Source: Diadema setosum (lineage: Eukaryota; Echinodermata; Echinoidea; Diadematoida; Diadematidae). From it: a stretch of 64,000 nucleotides of DNA. The DNA is taken from the NCBI GenBank assembly GCA_033980235.1, contig CM067066.1, positions 30,770,680 through 30,834,679 of the forward strand, given 5' to 3'. The notes beneath the pieces are model-generated. The model saw only the letters and a program-made list of their open reading frames with translations, did not search any database and had not been told where the DNA came from. The stretch's first letter is position 1; the number at the start of each line of letters is the position of its first letter. Below are positions 50,539-62,500 of the stretch, piece by piece. Both the position numbers and the translations under genes were made by a program.

Positions 50539-53500
50539 GTATGGCACATTTTTGTCTCGACATCACCGTATTTGTCGCGTATGCAGTCCCATGCGATGTT
50601 AACGATGTTTGTGTGTGTTTATCATAAATGTGATGTAGGCAATGCAGTATGCATGCAGCGAGCAGTGTCATGTCAGTGAATAAGCGTGAGCACGCTCGCC
50701 GCGCCGCGCCCATACATGGATGGAACTAAATAGTGCGTAGATGTCTACTTAAGTTCCATACTAGAATGTCTAGCCACCTTCTAGAATTTTGTTACTTCTC
50801 ACAAATCACAAGCCAGCAAGTTTTATTGTCGCAGCGCGTGCAATACACAGTCACACTCACAGATACAACTTACAAGGCAAGTTAAGCATGTCAGTTGTCA
50901 CACACGTTCACCACACACCAACATACCCACATAGTGACATTATGTACATTGTACACATCATTTCGGTATTCACATAACAATAGCTAGACCAGACGCCGTG
51001 CGAAGTGTCAGACAGGTGCAGTATTAAAACTCGACAACGCAATCATAAAATTCACGCTGAGCTTGCTCTGTGTTGTGGGCCGCTCCGGTACACAGCCCTG
51101 TCGCTATACACTATTTATACAGCGACTGGGCTGTGTATTACAAAGTAGAGTAACTGCGTCAGTAAGCGGCCGTGCAGCCGTTCGCGGCAGGTACAGCATA
51201 CACGGTAATATACTGCTAAACACTGCATTGCACCGTTACATGCACACTACACATATACTAACACACTAGCAATCAACAAAAACCAACCGATAAAATGGGC
51301 ACGATCTCTGACAAAAGTGAAATTTTCTCACCTAAATGACAACATATCGCATCCAAAATGAAATTTTCGGTACTTCTTAACATAACAGTTAAGAAACAAT
51401 GGTCCAAGAAACTTGATTTTTTTGTCATTTTCTCGATGTTCATGGATTTTGAAAACATATCCTCACGTAAAATAGAACTTTCGCGAGCCAATGTGGGCCG
51501 CCATTTTTTTCGGAAAGTGGATGTTACCATCGAAAGAAATGAGAAAAACACGAGAAAGACATCAACAACACCGCCAGAATTGCGATCTTGTTTGCGGCCA
51601 ATGCAGGTGCGCCCACTATTTTCACGTGCTTTCGCAATGGGAATTGGTGCTTACGCAATGTTCGCAAGACATGTGAAGGCGTTCAGCTAAAGGTCGCAGA
51701 GCACGCACGTATTGCATAGGGATTGTACATCGTGCCGCAAGCAGAAATACTACGTCGCATATCGCCCTTATCGGCGAAAATTGTGCCGGGTTTTGCCCTG
51801 GTAAATCATGAAAACTGCGTTGGTCAATGGTAAATTTCTTTTATGAAAACAATTGCGTTAATGAATAATCTTGTCTGTGATATATATGAAATGGTTGAAA
51901 ATAATTTGCCTGATTTGTTTACAAGTTGGAAAAACCCTTAACAATGCTTAAACTGCTGCAAACGGGATATTTTACTCTAGTTACATAATAACGGCACTGG
52001 CCACTGGCACTGTTGTGTCGTTCACGACAGGAATTTCAGGAAAGTCCCTTAGTCACAAATCCATCAAAAAATCCCAAATGTTGCCGTCAATAATGCAAAA
52101 TCAACACAGCTCTTCCAAAGCATGCAGGAATTAAGTCTAGTGGTAGTGTTAAAGGGACTGTGCAGTTCTGGTTGAGGTGAGGATTTAGCTTTTAACGTTT
52201 TGTGAGATATTCAGAAACCACTCTATGAGATGTCAAAGAGCATGCAATTCTAAGGGGTATCAAAAGTTTATTTGATGAAAATTGCTTTTGAAATGGCTGA
52301 GATATCCAAAAACAAGGTGAAACAAAGAGATCCCCTGTAATAAAAGTTGTGGCCTGTTGCCTTGTATTATTATCACTTTTTTGGATATCTCAACCATTTG
52401 AAAACCAATTTTCAGCAAATAAACGTTGAATCCTTCTTAAAATTACATGTATGCTTTTTTATATTTCATAAGAAGTTTCTCATTATCTCACTTGGGAATG
52501 TTATAAAAAACTTGAATCCCCATCTCAACCAGTAATGTACAGTCGCTTTAACCTGTTGAGGATGGGCTGATTTTGCTGCAACACACATTTCCCATACACA
52601 CAAGCCCAAGTATACTTGGGACTCGTCCTCAATGGGTTAAGAATCAGCGTTGCTGAAAAGTGCTTTAAAAAAAAAATTCATTCGGTTTTGCGAGATTTTC
52701 TTGCTTGTCACAAGCACAGAGTGTGATGTTATCGGCAAAAAAAAAAGAAAACCAAACAAACGAAAAACAAATCTCCATATTTTAATATGTGCCGATGCAG
52801 CACTTGACTACATGTAAATGTACAGGGCAGGGTTTGAATGCAAGTACCACCTTGCTAGAATTCGGCCAACACAGGCAATGCAACATTCCTGATGCAACCT
52901 TGCGCAAACAAGGTGCTGCAGCGCATTTTCAGTGACCCTCTGAACGCGCATTGACATTGATCGCGCATAGCACATAACCAAATTCTGGCCGGGCTGGATG
53001 GATTCTGGTTGGTTATCTAAGTGAAAAATTTGGGATTTTGTGAAATTCTATGGTGTATTTAACAAAAATCAACATTGAGATAAAAATAGTTTAATATATT
53101 TAACATACACTGTTGCAGATATGATATGATCTTTCAGTTGGAAAAATACAGTGTACATATACATGTACTTTGTACATGTAGTGCCTGACAATAATTGGGA
53201 AGTTTTTGGTCATGAGGTCAAAGGTCAGGTTTATGCTATAATCACACAGTCATTTAAACGCTGAAATTACACTTTTTCTCCATTATGTTCAAAATGGCTC
53301 AATGTATGATTGTATTCTCAAGCATTATGGCACACTGACTCTTTTAAACTGTCATGCATTTTCACTTTCAGTTGTTGGATGAAAATCAGCAATTGATCCA
53401 GACAATATGTGACTATCAGAACAAAGGAAGGGCTTCAGAAGTTACCCAGTGAGTATGAAGCACCAAACTCTTGCAGTCCAATGATAAAGCAATAAAATCC

Positions 53501-56500
53501 TGATTCATTTGATCATATTGCATTATTTTCCTCTGATGAGAGATACATACATTGTACATGTGCTCTTGCATGTATGCTTTATATTCTGACTTGAAGTTTA
53601 ACAGTGCAATGCCAGTAAATACAAAAAGATTGTTGACCTTGAAAAGAAGATACAGTAGAAACCAAACAGCTTGTCCTCATGTGAATTCTCCATATGATGC
53701 TCATTCATTGTATAGAGTTGGTTTTAGATTCTTGTGAAATTGCTTGAAAGTATATACCATTTATCCAGATACTCACTTATAAAGTAAATGCCATTGAAAT
53801 AGTGGTCATTCATTTATCTTTAAGGAAGTGATACTTATCAAACTACAATATCAAGGACATAACTTTTATGTCAGTGCAGGCTCTTTCAAAATTTGTGAGA
53901 TGCCAAAGAAACAATTATTGAATTTGATATCACTATAGAAGTAATGCCCAAACTCAAATTCAGCACAAGAATCTGCACAAATTTGCTGAGTGCCAACCAC
54001 ATTCATATCAAAGTCTTGTATTTGCTAAAATGATCAGTAGGTGATGTTACTGAAGAAGCAAGATAAAATCAGAACCTGAAAATAGAGAAAGAAAAGAAAA
54101 TGTCATCAGAAAGCAATAATTTAATGCGCCACTATTCAAAGAAGAGATAACAGTTTTAGTTTCACAAAGTTAAGTTAAATCTTAACAGTACCATTTGAAG
54201 ATTGACTGCCAAAGGTACTTGTAGTTTGACTTAATTTGCTTAGTTGAATCTGGTAAAATACTAGATTTTGTGTTAAACTCCATGTACAATAGTTAATGTC
54301 TTTTAGAAAAGTCAATAAATGGAGATGTTTTTCTTGAGAGCTGTTAACCTCTTAAATAAATTTTTAGTAATAACTATATGCAACAGATTTTCAGTTTCTC
54401 ATACCAGGTGCCTTTTCTGCTATGGAGTATGTAAGCAGTAGTATCAAAGAATTTATGATAGCTGCCAGAATTGTCAAACTAAATACTTTCCTAATAAGGG
54501 CAGTGACAGCAATATCAAAATGATGCCACATTCCATTTTTATTTTTCAGATACCAGCAGATTTTGCATCGCAATTTGGTGTATCTGGCAACCATAGCAGA
54601 CTCCAACCAGGGCATGCAACAGCTTCTTCCGGTAAATTTGTCTCCTGCATGGCAGTCATTGGCTTGTTAGCAGAGTGCATTTCGTGTGAGACAATGCACC
54701 AACTTACAATCAATGATCTGAAGACTGCTGATGTTTGTTTGTGCATGTGTTTGTGTGTTTGCTTGTGTGTAATTTTCATGCATCAGATTTTGTTTTAAAT
54801 CTACTGTAAATTCAGCAAATAGCACATTTTTTTTTTTTTTTTTGGGGGGGGGGGGGAGGGGGAATTCTGAGTGTAGAATTCTGGCTTAACTTGTTCCTAG
54901 TCATTGATGCCATGCAGTCCATAAATTGAGGTTGTCATTGGTATTAAGTTGTATGCAACTATTATCTGGTGATTTTGATATTTTCATGTGTGCCATGCCT
55001 TTCAACCATTCTTGCTCCTTTTCACAAGTGTTTTAAGAAATGGCAAAGAATACATTTTAATATTTGACGCTAAACTCTTTGCTGCGTCCAATGCAGACCA
55101 TTCATCTCAGGCAATGCAAAGATACAGACTGGTACATCGGGGGGGGGGGGGGGGGATTGTTTTGACTCTTACAACAACAGTTGGCAGGTTTCTTTATGAT
55201 TATGATGACTTCCAGTCTTGCTAAAGTGATGAAAGAAAGTTACATGATTTTATACAGTGAGATGTCATGAAAGCACTCTCACTCTTGTATGAATTACCAA
55301 AAGCAGCATAATGCTCTGTTAATCTCATTTTTCCTTGTTTTACTTTTCATATCCAGGCACCCAACCAAGGCAATGTACCTCCAAACCAGCCATATCCAAA
55401 TGCCATGCCAGGAGGTGGGGGAGGAAATCCAAATATGCCCCCTGGGCCGGGTCCTATGGGCGGAGCAGGAGCTGCAGGTGGAGGGGCAGGGGCAGGTGCT
55501 GGGGGTGTTGGTGGTAGTGGTAGTAGTGGTGGTGGCGGTGGCAGCGGTGGCACAAGTGGGGGCACCAATGCCGGAATGCCTAGCGGGCCTGCGGGGATGA
55601 GTGGTGGCCCGCCATTGACCAGCTCTGCAGCAGGGCCTTCTCCAGGGCCCCACCCACCTGTCAGCAGCCAGGCACCCAGTCACCCGCCCGCTTCCATGCC
55701 CCAGCAAGGCGGGACCATGATGCAGACCCCACCCCCTCAGCAGATGTCCAATGGGCCCATGCCACCCCCAATGCAGCAGCAGCAGCAGCCACAGCAACAG
55801 CAGCAACAGCCCCCTGTCACCTCATCCAACATGAGTGCCCCCTCAGTGCCAGGTAATCTGCGCACTTGTATCAATCACTGCAACATCCCGCATGGATAAC
55901 TCCATGCTTAGGATGATTACATTCTCCTCTGTAATATCATTGAGTAAATATCCTGTTTAACCCTGCAAAGCAGTTAACCAAGTGTGCATCAGTATTAGAT
56001 GGGAAAAAAAAGATTTTAGAAAATTTTCACTGGATCTGTCTCCACTTCAAGCTGAGTTTATCCATATGTAGATATTTTCATATCAATTCTTAAAGAAATG
56101 GCCTTATGTAATCTTGATGCAGACATAAAAAGTAACACATGCTTTTCCCAGAATAAAGAACAAAGTTAAAGGATGTGAACAGATGCAGAAGTAATCTGAT
56201 GTAAAACCTGACGAGGATTTCACATCAGTAGACAACTTCAGTGGACAGATGTGGTTATCCTGTAAAATCCTTGATATGTGATTGATATATTTAATAGAGA
56301 CACAATATCTCTTTTTGTCTTGATCCAAAGATATGTGTTATTTAAATGTGGCATCACTAATCATTTCTTCCGATAGGCTCACGTGGTGACCAGCCACCTG
56401 CCTCTCAGCACATGGGTGGGAGTGGTGGTGGTATTACCAGTAATGCTGGCAGCCACTCCAACAACAGTGGTGGAGGCGGTAGTGGTAGTAGCAATGGTGG

Positions 56501-59500
56501 TGGTGGTGGTGGCGGAGGTGGTGGTGTTGGTAACAGTGCCAGTGGTGGTAGTAACCCCACCACCACCTACGGTGGCCCAACATCAGTCTCTGGCGGAGGA
56601 GTGGGGGGCGGGTCCCAGTCTCTATCTGGTTACCATGGAAACAGCAGCAGTGGCAGCAACTCTGTGCAGCAATCGAGTCAAGGCATGTTGGATGGTTGTT
56701 GTTTCTTCTTCTTTTTTTAGCTTTGTCTCATAAAGATGAACTTCTCTGGAATAGTCCCCCATTTAATATTGCTTTGGGTTTCATGTTTATTTGTTCCCCC
56801 TTTTTTTTTCCGTTATAATTTTGCTTGTTCCTGCAATTCCCGGCCAAGGAATGCAATTATTATTAGTAGAGCATTCATTCATTGGTGATTTTTGGTATGT
56901 AGATCCTGTAGATTCGTTGCACGGTAGTTTTTGAGTTCGTGGTACTTTGTGCTGCAGTCAGTCTATCTACAAGTTCCTGACGTATGACCTCATACCTAAT
57001 CTCCATTCAGTCAACACAAACCAATATTAACACACATGCTGCTTACCACATACCATATTCTATCTGCATACACAAGGCACTCATAATGTTCTAAATAAAC
57101 ACGCTCAGACGAGTGACCATTCAGAAGGATAACAGTACTGGTGTTTGTATGTATATTTGACACATTTTATACCCCTTCCACACGTATCTATGTCTGTCAT
57201 TTGGTTGTCCTCCCCTGTGACTTTGATGTGCTTCATAGTGAGTGATACCCCCCCCCCCCCTTCCCATCCCAAACATGCTTTAATATGTGCCTTTGTTTTA
57301 TTTACAGCCATCATGTAATCATTAATATGCAATCAAGACTTCTTTCTTTCCCCAAAGTACCTTCTATACCTCTGTGTGTATGTGTGCAGTCATCATGCAG
57401 TAATTCTGGGAATCAGCTTGATTTCAGGTCTCGGAGAAATTGCAAGCTATGAGTGTCAGTCTGATTGCTTGTAGTGAGTGCTTATCATGCAAGTTTCTCG
57501 TGACAGCTTCCTGTGTACATGGCTGTACCCTTGCCCAATCCCATTCTTGGTGTAAATGCAATCTCCTGCACATCATCAAAGAGCAAACCAACCGCAACAT
57601 CCCTGGCCGGAACAATTTTGCAATACTGCTCTGTAACTCATGTACAATTTATTTTTGTTTGTTTGTTTGTTTGTTGTTGTTTTTTGTGTGTGATCATGGT
57701 GATGTCAGTTCCCTTGTGTTGAAAAAAAAATGTATGTGTATATTAAATCATTTATATTTATGATGACAAAAAAAAATGTGGCATGTTATGTGTATAGAAT
57801 ATTTATTCATTATTTGCAGCAACATTAAAGGTAGGGGATACCTTTTACAGACCTCCCAAAATGCAGAAAAACATTAAATATGAACCTCAGGGGACTTGTT
57901 TAGGCAACTGCTGAGAAATTTGGAAGTCAACAGTTATCTACAATTTGAATAATGCACAAAACTCAACTACTCAGTAGTTCTGTGTGTCAGCCACACTTAA
58001 GCCTTTTTGTTGCAGTCTTCTGTATTTTTTATCTATAAACACAAATCTAAAAGTATAAGAGCTTATGTTATAACATATAGAGTGTGTGGCAAGAATGTAT
58101 ATATATAGAAATGTTTGTAAGTTTTGATGAACTTTCTTCACAAAATATACATGATGGACACACATGCAGTGCATGGGTCTGCAAAGGTATACTTGTAGCC
58201 TAGTAATGTACTGGAATTTACGGTGAGTTTCTAAAGTGATACTCTCTTCAACATTCCACTGTTTTTATACAACTATTCATTTAAGGCATGCAAATGGGAT
58301 TCCCTACCTTTAACATAGGCTAAACTAGATGGTCTTCAGAGTTTTTGGCTATAACAGCTTGGACATTTTCAGTCAGTGTTCCAGTGTGTATAGTGTGGTC
58401 CAAGACACTTCCTTTGTTTTACATTTTTTTTGACATGTAGAGTTTCCTTGCATGTGGCTTGTTCACTGTGTGCGCTGACACACAATTGAATGATGTTTGC
58501 ATGTCATTGGTATTGTGTAATATCGTGTACATACAGAAAAGCAGTCGCATTCTCTAATCATATGAGTAGTTTTGCATTGTTTTTGTTGTGTTTTTTGTTA
58601 ATTATGTATACCGCATTCTTGAACATCGCAGTCATATTTCTGTTGTGTAGAATTGATACCCTGAACATTAAGTTATCATTGTAACATTGCTCCCCATTTT
58701 GCAAAATGGCCACAAGACATTATTCCACAGTGATGTTAGTGCCTCTAGTAAGCGACTGATATATTTTGCTGCAACTGCATATTTTGAGTGGTTTTTTCCT
58801 TGTACTGTAAAAGTGGATATTTTTGTGTGAGTAATTTTTGGCCCTCAGCCGGTAAAGATGAGTTTTTCATGTTTTTAATTCCGTGAATCAAGACATCAAC
58901 TACTGAAACATATGGCAGGCAAAAATATTCGCTTGCTTTTATTTTTGCACTAGTTTCTGGTTGTGTGAAATGTGCAAAAATTTCCCCTTTTACAGTATTA
59001 AGTGTGGGGGAAAAAAATTCAACCAAAATCTCACAGAATGCGAGAACAAGAAAGGAGTGGTTTAGACAGCACTGAAGAAAGCTGATGTTTGATCATCATA
59101 GATTTTAATACATATTGTTGACGAGTGTCTTTGCTGATCAGTGGATTCTAGACTTTTGTTTGGCAGATCTTGCTAGCAGATTGGATGCACCTTGAAGGCC
59201 TTGGGTATTCCAGATTTTTAAATAAACACTAAACAAAAAGTAAGTTCCCCCTAAAACAAACCTGTGTCATTTATGAATCGGGAACCTCTGAGAAAATCTG
59301 AAAACAGGATCATGTATGTGTAGTTCTCGGCTACCTTTCATGTGAAATTCAGTGGATATCACTCGGTCACGCTTGAGTGAGCATGACATAAAGTCAAAAT
59401 GGTCACTTTTTGAAGTTCACAAGCCCAATTTTGCAACTTTGATTTGGTGATATCGGAACAAATTTCAATTTTCCAGGATAAAAAGGCATGCAACGTATAA

Positions 59501-62500
59501 TTTATGTGCATCTTATCGTACCATGTGACTTGTGCACAAAATTTCACGGTTGAGTGAGCACGGGGTGAAAATTACCAAAATGGCCGATTTGACATGTTTC
59601 TCGTGGTAATTTCTATCAATTGAAATTGAATTCGTGCGTTGAATAGTTTTTACACACAATTCACGTAATTTCACGGTTGAATGAGCACATTAAAAACAAA
59701 GAAAAATAACAATTTAAATTGTGCAGGCAGAATTGCGATAATTTTGCGCACTGAAATCAATTGTTTTAAGGCTTTTTCTATTGTGTTTAATACCACTGTG
59801 CATACAGTGATCACTTGACATTTTAGTCATGCTTCAATGAGCATGTGGAACTGGAAAACCTTTTTTTACCCTATATAATAAAAAAATATTCATTGTTTTT
59901 TATGTTTTAGTTGATATGTTGGGAAATTACTCTGATTTCAATAAAAGAATAACATTTCGATAAAAAATGACATAGTGACATGCTTCAGTGAGCACATAAG
60001 ATGAGCAAAGTGTGCAGGTCGAAACCATTTTCGTGGCCGAAATTCCCATAAGATTTACATTTGCTTGGTTTTGAAGACGTGTTCCAGCGGTGTTAGAGGA
60101 CAGAGCCTAAAAAGTGAGTGCGGATGCTCCCCAATCTGTGTTATATTGCCATAACAATCGCATTATAGTCAACCAACATTTTAAGCAACTATCATCACCA
60201 TCACAATCATCAACACCACATGAACAACAAAGGCCTCTACATGTTTCTCACCACAATCAATATCTGTCTCCAGACTCTCCATGCATATGTGCAGCACGGG
60301 AGGATATTGATGTTGAACAAAAGTGAAATTTAGTACCATGTCAATGATTAATTGCATTTATTTTCCCTTTGAGTTAATGCATGAGTTCATGACTTTACAA
60401 ATATCAAGAACTCAATGCCAAAATTAGTATTCAGTTCCGAGAACAAAGGCCCGAATATTTTGTTTGCATAATTTCTCATCTCTGCTCCAACAAGGGGATT
60501 CCATCAAACTAAAGGCAGACCAATTTCCCACGAATGCTTCAATATTTAATCAAAGGTAGCCATGGATTATAAGGAGGGTTTCCGGCACCATGTACCCTTT
60601 GACGTGTAAAATTTTGAAGGAATGCCAAGGATCACTGAGACATTTATATCGGTCCTACACGCAATAATGAAATGTTTATCAGTTGATTTTAAATGCAGAA
60701 GATCAATGCAACACCTCCTGGAAGGTTTTAATAAGATAAATCATTGTTTCATAATGTGGTCATCCAACCGGAAAATAAACCACATTGCATGCAAAAGCCA
60801 TTGTTAGCTTTCAAAAGTATAAATTCCTCCTCTTCACATGAACTTACCATGGGGATTATGGCCAAACTGCCAATTTTTCATTATGTAGGTTTGAAAAAAA
60901 GTTTCCAGCCTCATGTGCTTATTGAAGCATGACTGAAATGTCAGGTGGTCACTGATATGCGTTTGGGTATTAGCACAATATAAAACAGCATCATACAGTT
61001 GATTTCAGTGCTCAAAATTATCGCAATTTTGCCTGCACAATTCAAATTGTTAATTTTCTTTGTTTTTAATGTGCTCATTCAACCGTGAAATTACGTGAAT
61101 TGTGTGTAAAAACTGTTCAACACACGAATTCAATCTCAATTGATAGAAATTACCACGAGAAACATGTCAAATCGGCCATTTTGGTAATTTTCACCCCGTG
61201 CTCACTCAACCGTGAAATTTTGTGCACAAGTCACATGGTACGATAAGATGCACATAAATTATACGTTGCATGCCTTTTTATCCTGGAAAATTGAAATTTG
61301 TTCCGATATCACCAAATCAAAGTTGCAAAATTGAACTTGTGAACTTCAAAAAGTGACCATTTTGACTTTAAGTCATGCTCACTCAAGCGTGACCGAGTGA
61401 TATCCACTGAATTTCACAAGAAAGGTAGCCGAGAACTACAGCTGCATGATACTGTATTCAGATTTCCTCAAAGGTTCCTGATTCATAAAATATTGATGTT
61501 TGTTTTAGGGGGAACTTACTTTTTGTTTAGTGTTTAGATTTCCAAGCTTCTGACATCTCAAAGTGAAATATAATTTAATGCCATTTGCAGTCAGAATCTG
61601 TTCTGGAGAAAACATGCATATCACATTCTGTAGAGTATCTAAGTTTCCTTTGCTTTCGTGTGTTTGCATGATGCAAGACTTAGCATTCTGTCCTTTTATG
61701 TTGGGATGTCACATATCGTAGCATATAAGTAATGGTCCATTTTTTAACATTATGCATTTTCATATTGGAGAAAACTGTGCAATGTGGAGCATAGATTCCA
61801 ATCACATTAAATTGAAGTGAAGTAATCCCAAAATCTGATGTAAATGTAATGGATGAAAATGAAATACAGTCAAACCTGTCTAAAGCAGGCACCCACGGGA
61901 TACGAAAAAAGTGGCCATTGTACACAGGTGGCTGCTATAGACAGGGTCGCTAACATGGCTTTTCTCTAGGGGGGAATTGTGTGTAGTGGTCGCATACGGC
62001 AGGTGGCCGCTATATATGGTGGTCACAATAGGCAGGTTTGACTGTACCAATATTTTGAGACAGTATTTATAATTTGTATTGATAGATTAAATCCATTAAA
62101 AAAAAAAAGAAGATAAACACAGAAAAACAAGGAAGACAGGCCATGTTATATGTTTTCTTCTTTTTTTTCCTTTCATTGACATATTGCAGGGGGCATGATG
62201 CCACCAGGTCCACCACATTCTCAAGCCAACCAGCCACAACAGCAAGCTCCTCCTCCAGGGCCACAGCAAACAAGCATGGGCCCGCCACAGTCCATGGCAC
62301 CACCCAACCAGCCGCAACAACAGCATCCAAGCATGGCACCACATCCACAACAGCCCATGGTACCACAGAGCCAACAGCAACAACACCCTCCCCAACCCAG
62401 CATGGGCCCGCCACAGCCAGGAAATATGGGCCCTCCTCAGCCCTCCAACATGGGTCCACCACAGCAGCAAAACATGGGCCCACCACAGAGCATGGGACCA

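Larger units (their letters stand above)
50539..53371. other. SS18 intron 1
   Basis: The first ~1.2 kb is CpG-richer than the surroundings, with GTGGGCCGCCATTTT (YY1-like) at about 51494 and a 49-base hairpin at 51089-51137. It also contains two TTAA MITEs at 52149-52640. No alternative exon recognised. Confidence 0.6.

Noticed and set aside
51358..51690. 110-codon plus frame in SS18 intron 1
   Set aside because: No similarity recognised; lies in CpG-richer intron sequence, which has fewer stops by composition.
55294..55806. 170-codon minus-strand frame over SS18 exon 4
   Set aside because: Shadow of GC-rich triplet coding; no domain, no splice context.
56383..56733. 116-codon plus frame rich in Val over SS18 exon 5
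   Set aside because: Same GGT/AGT run read in another frame; the Gly/Ser frame matches the splice phase.
57440..57763. Possible extra SS18 exon (107- and 69-codon frames)
   Set aside because: No SS18-like composition (Cys-rich, not Q/P/G), no matching phase-1 acceptor and donor pair.
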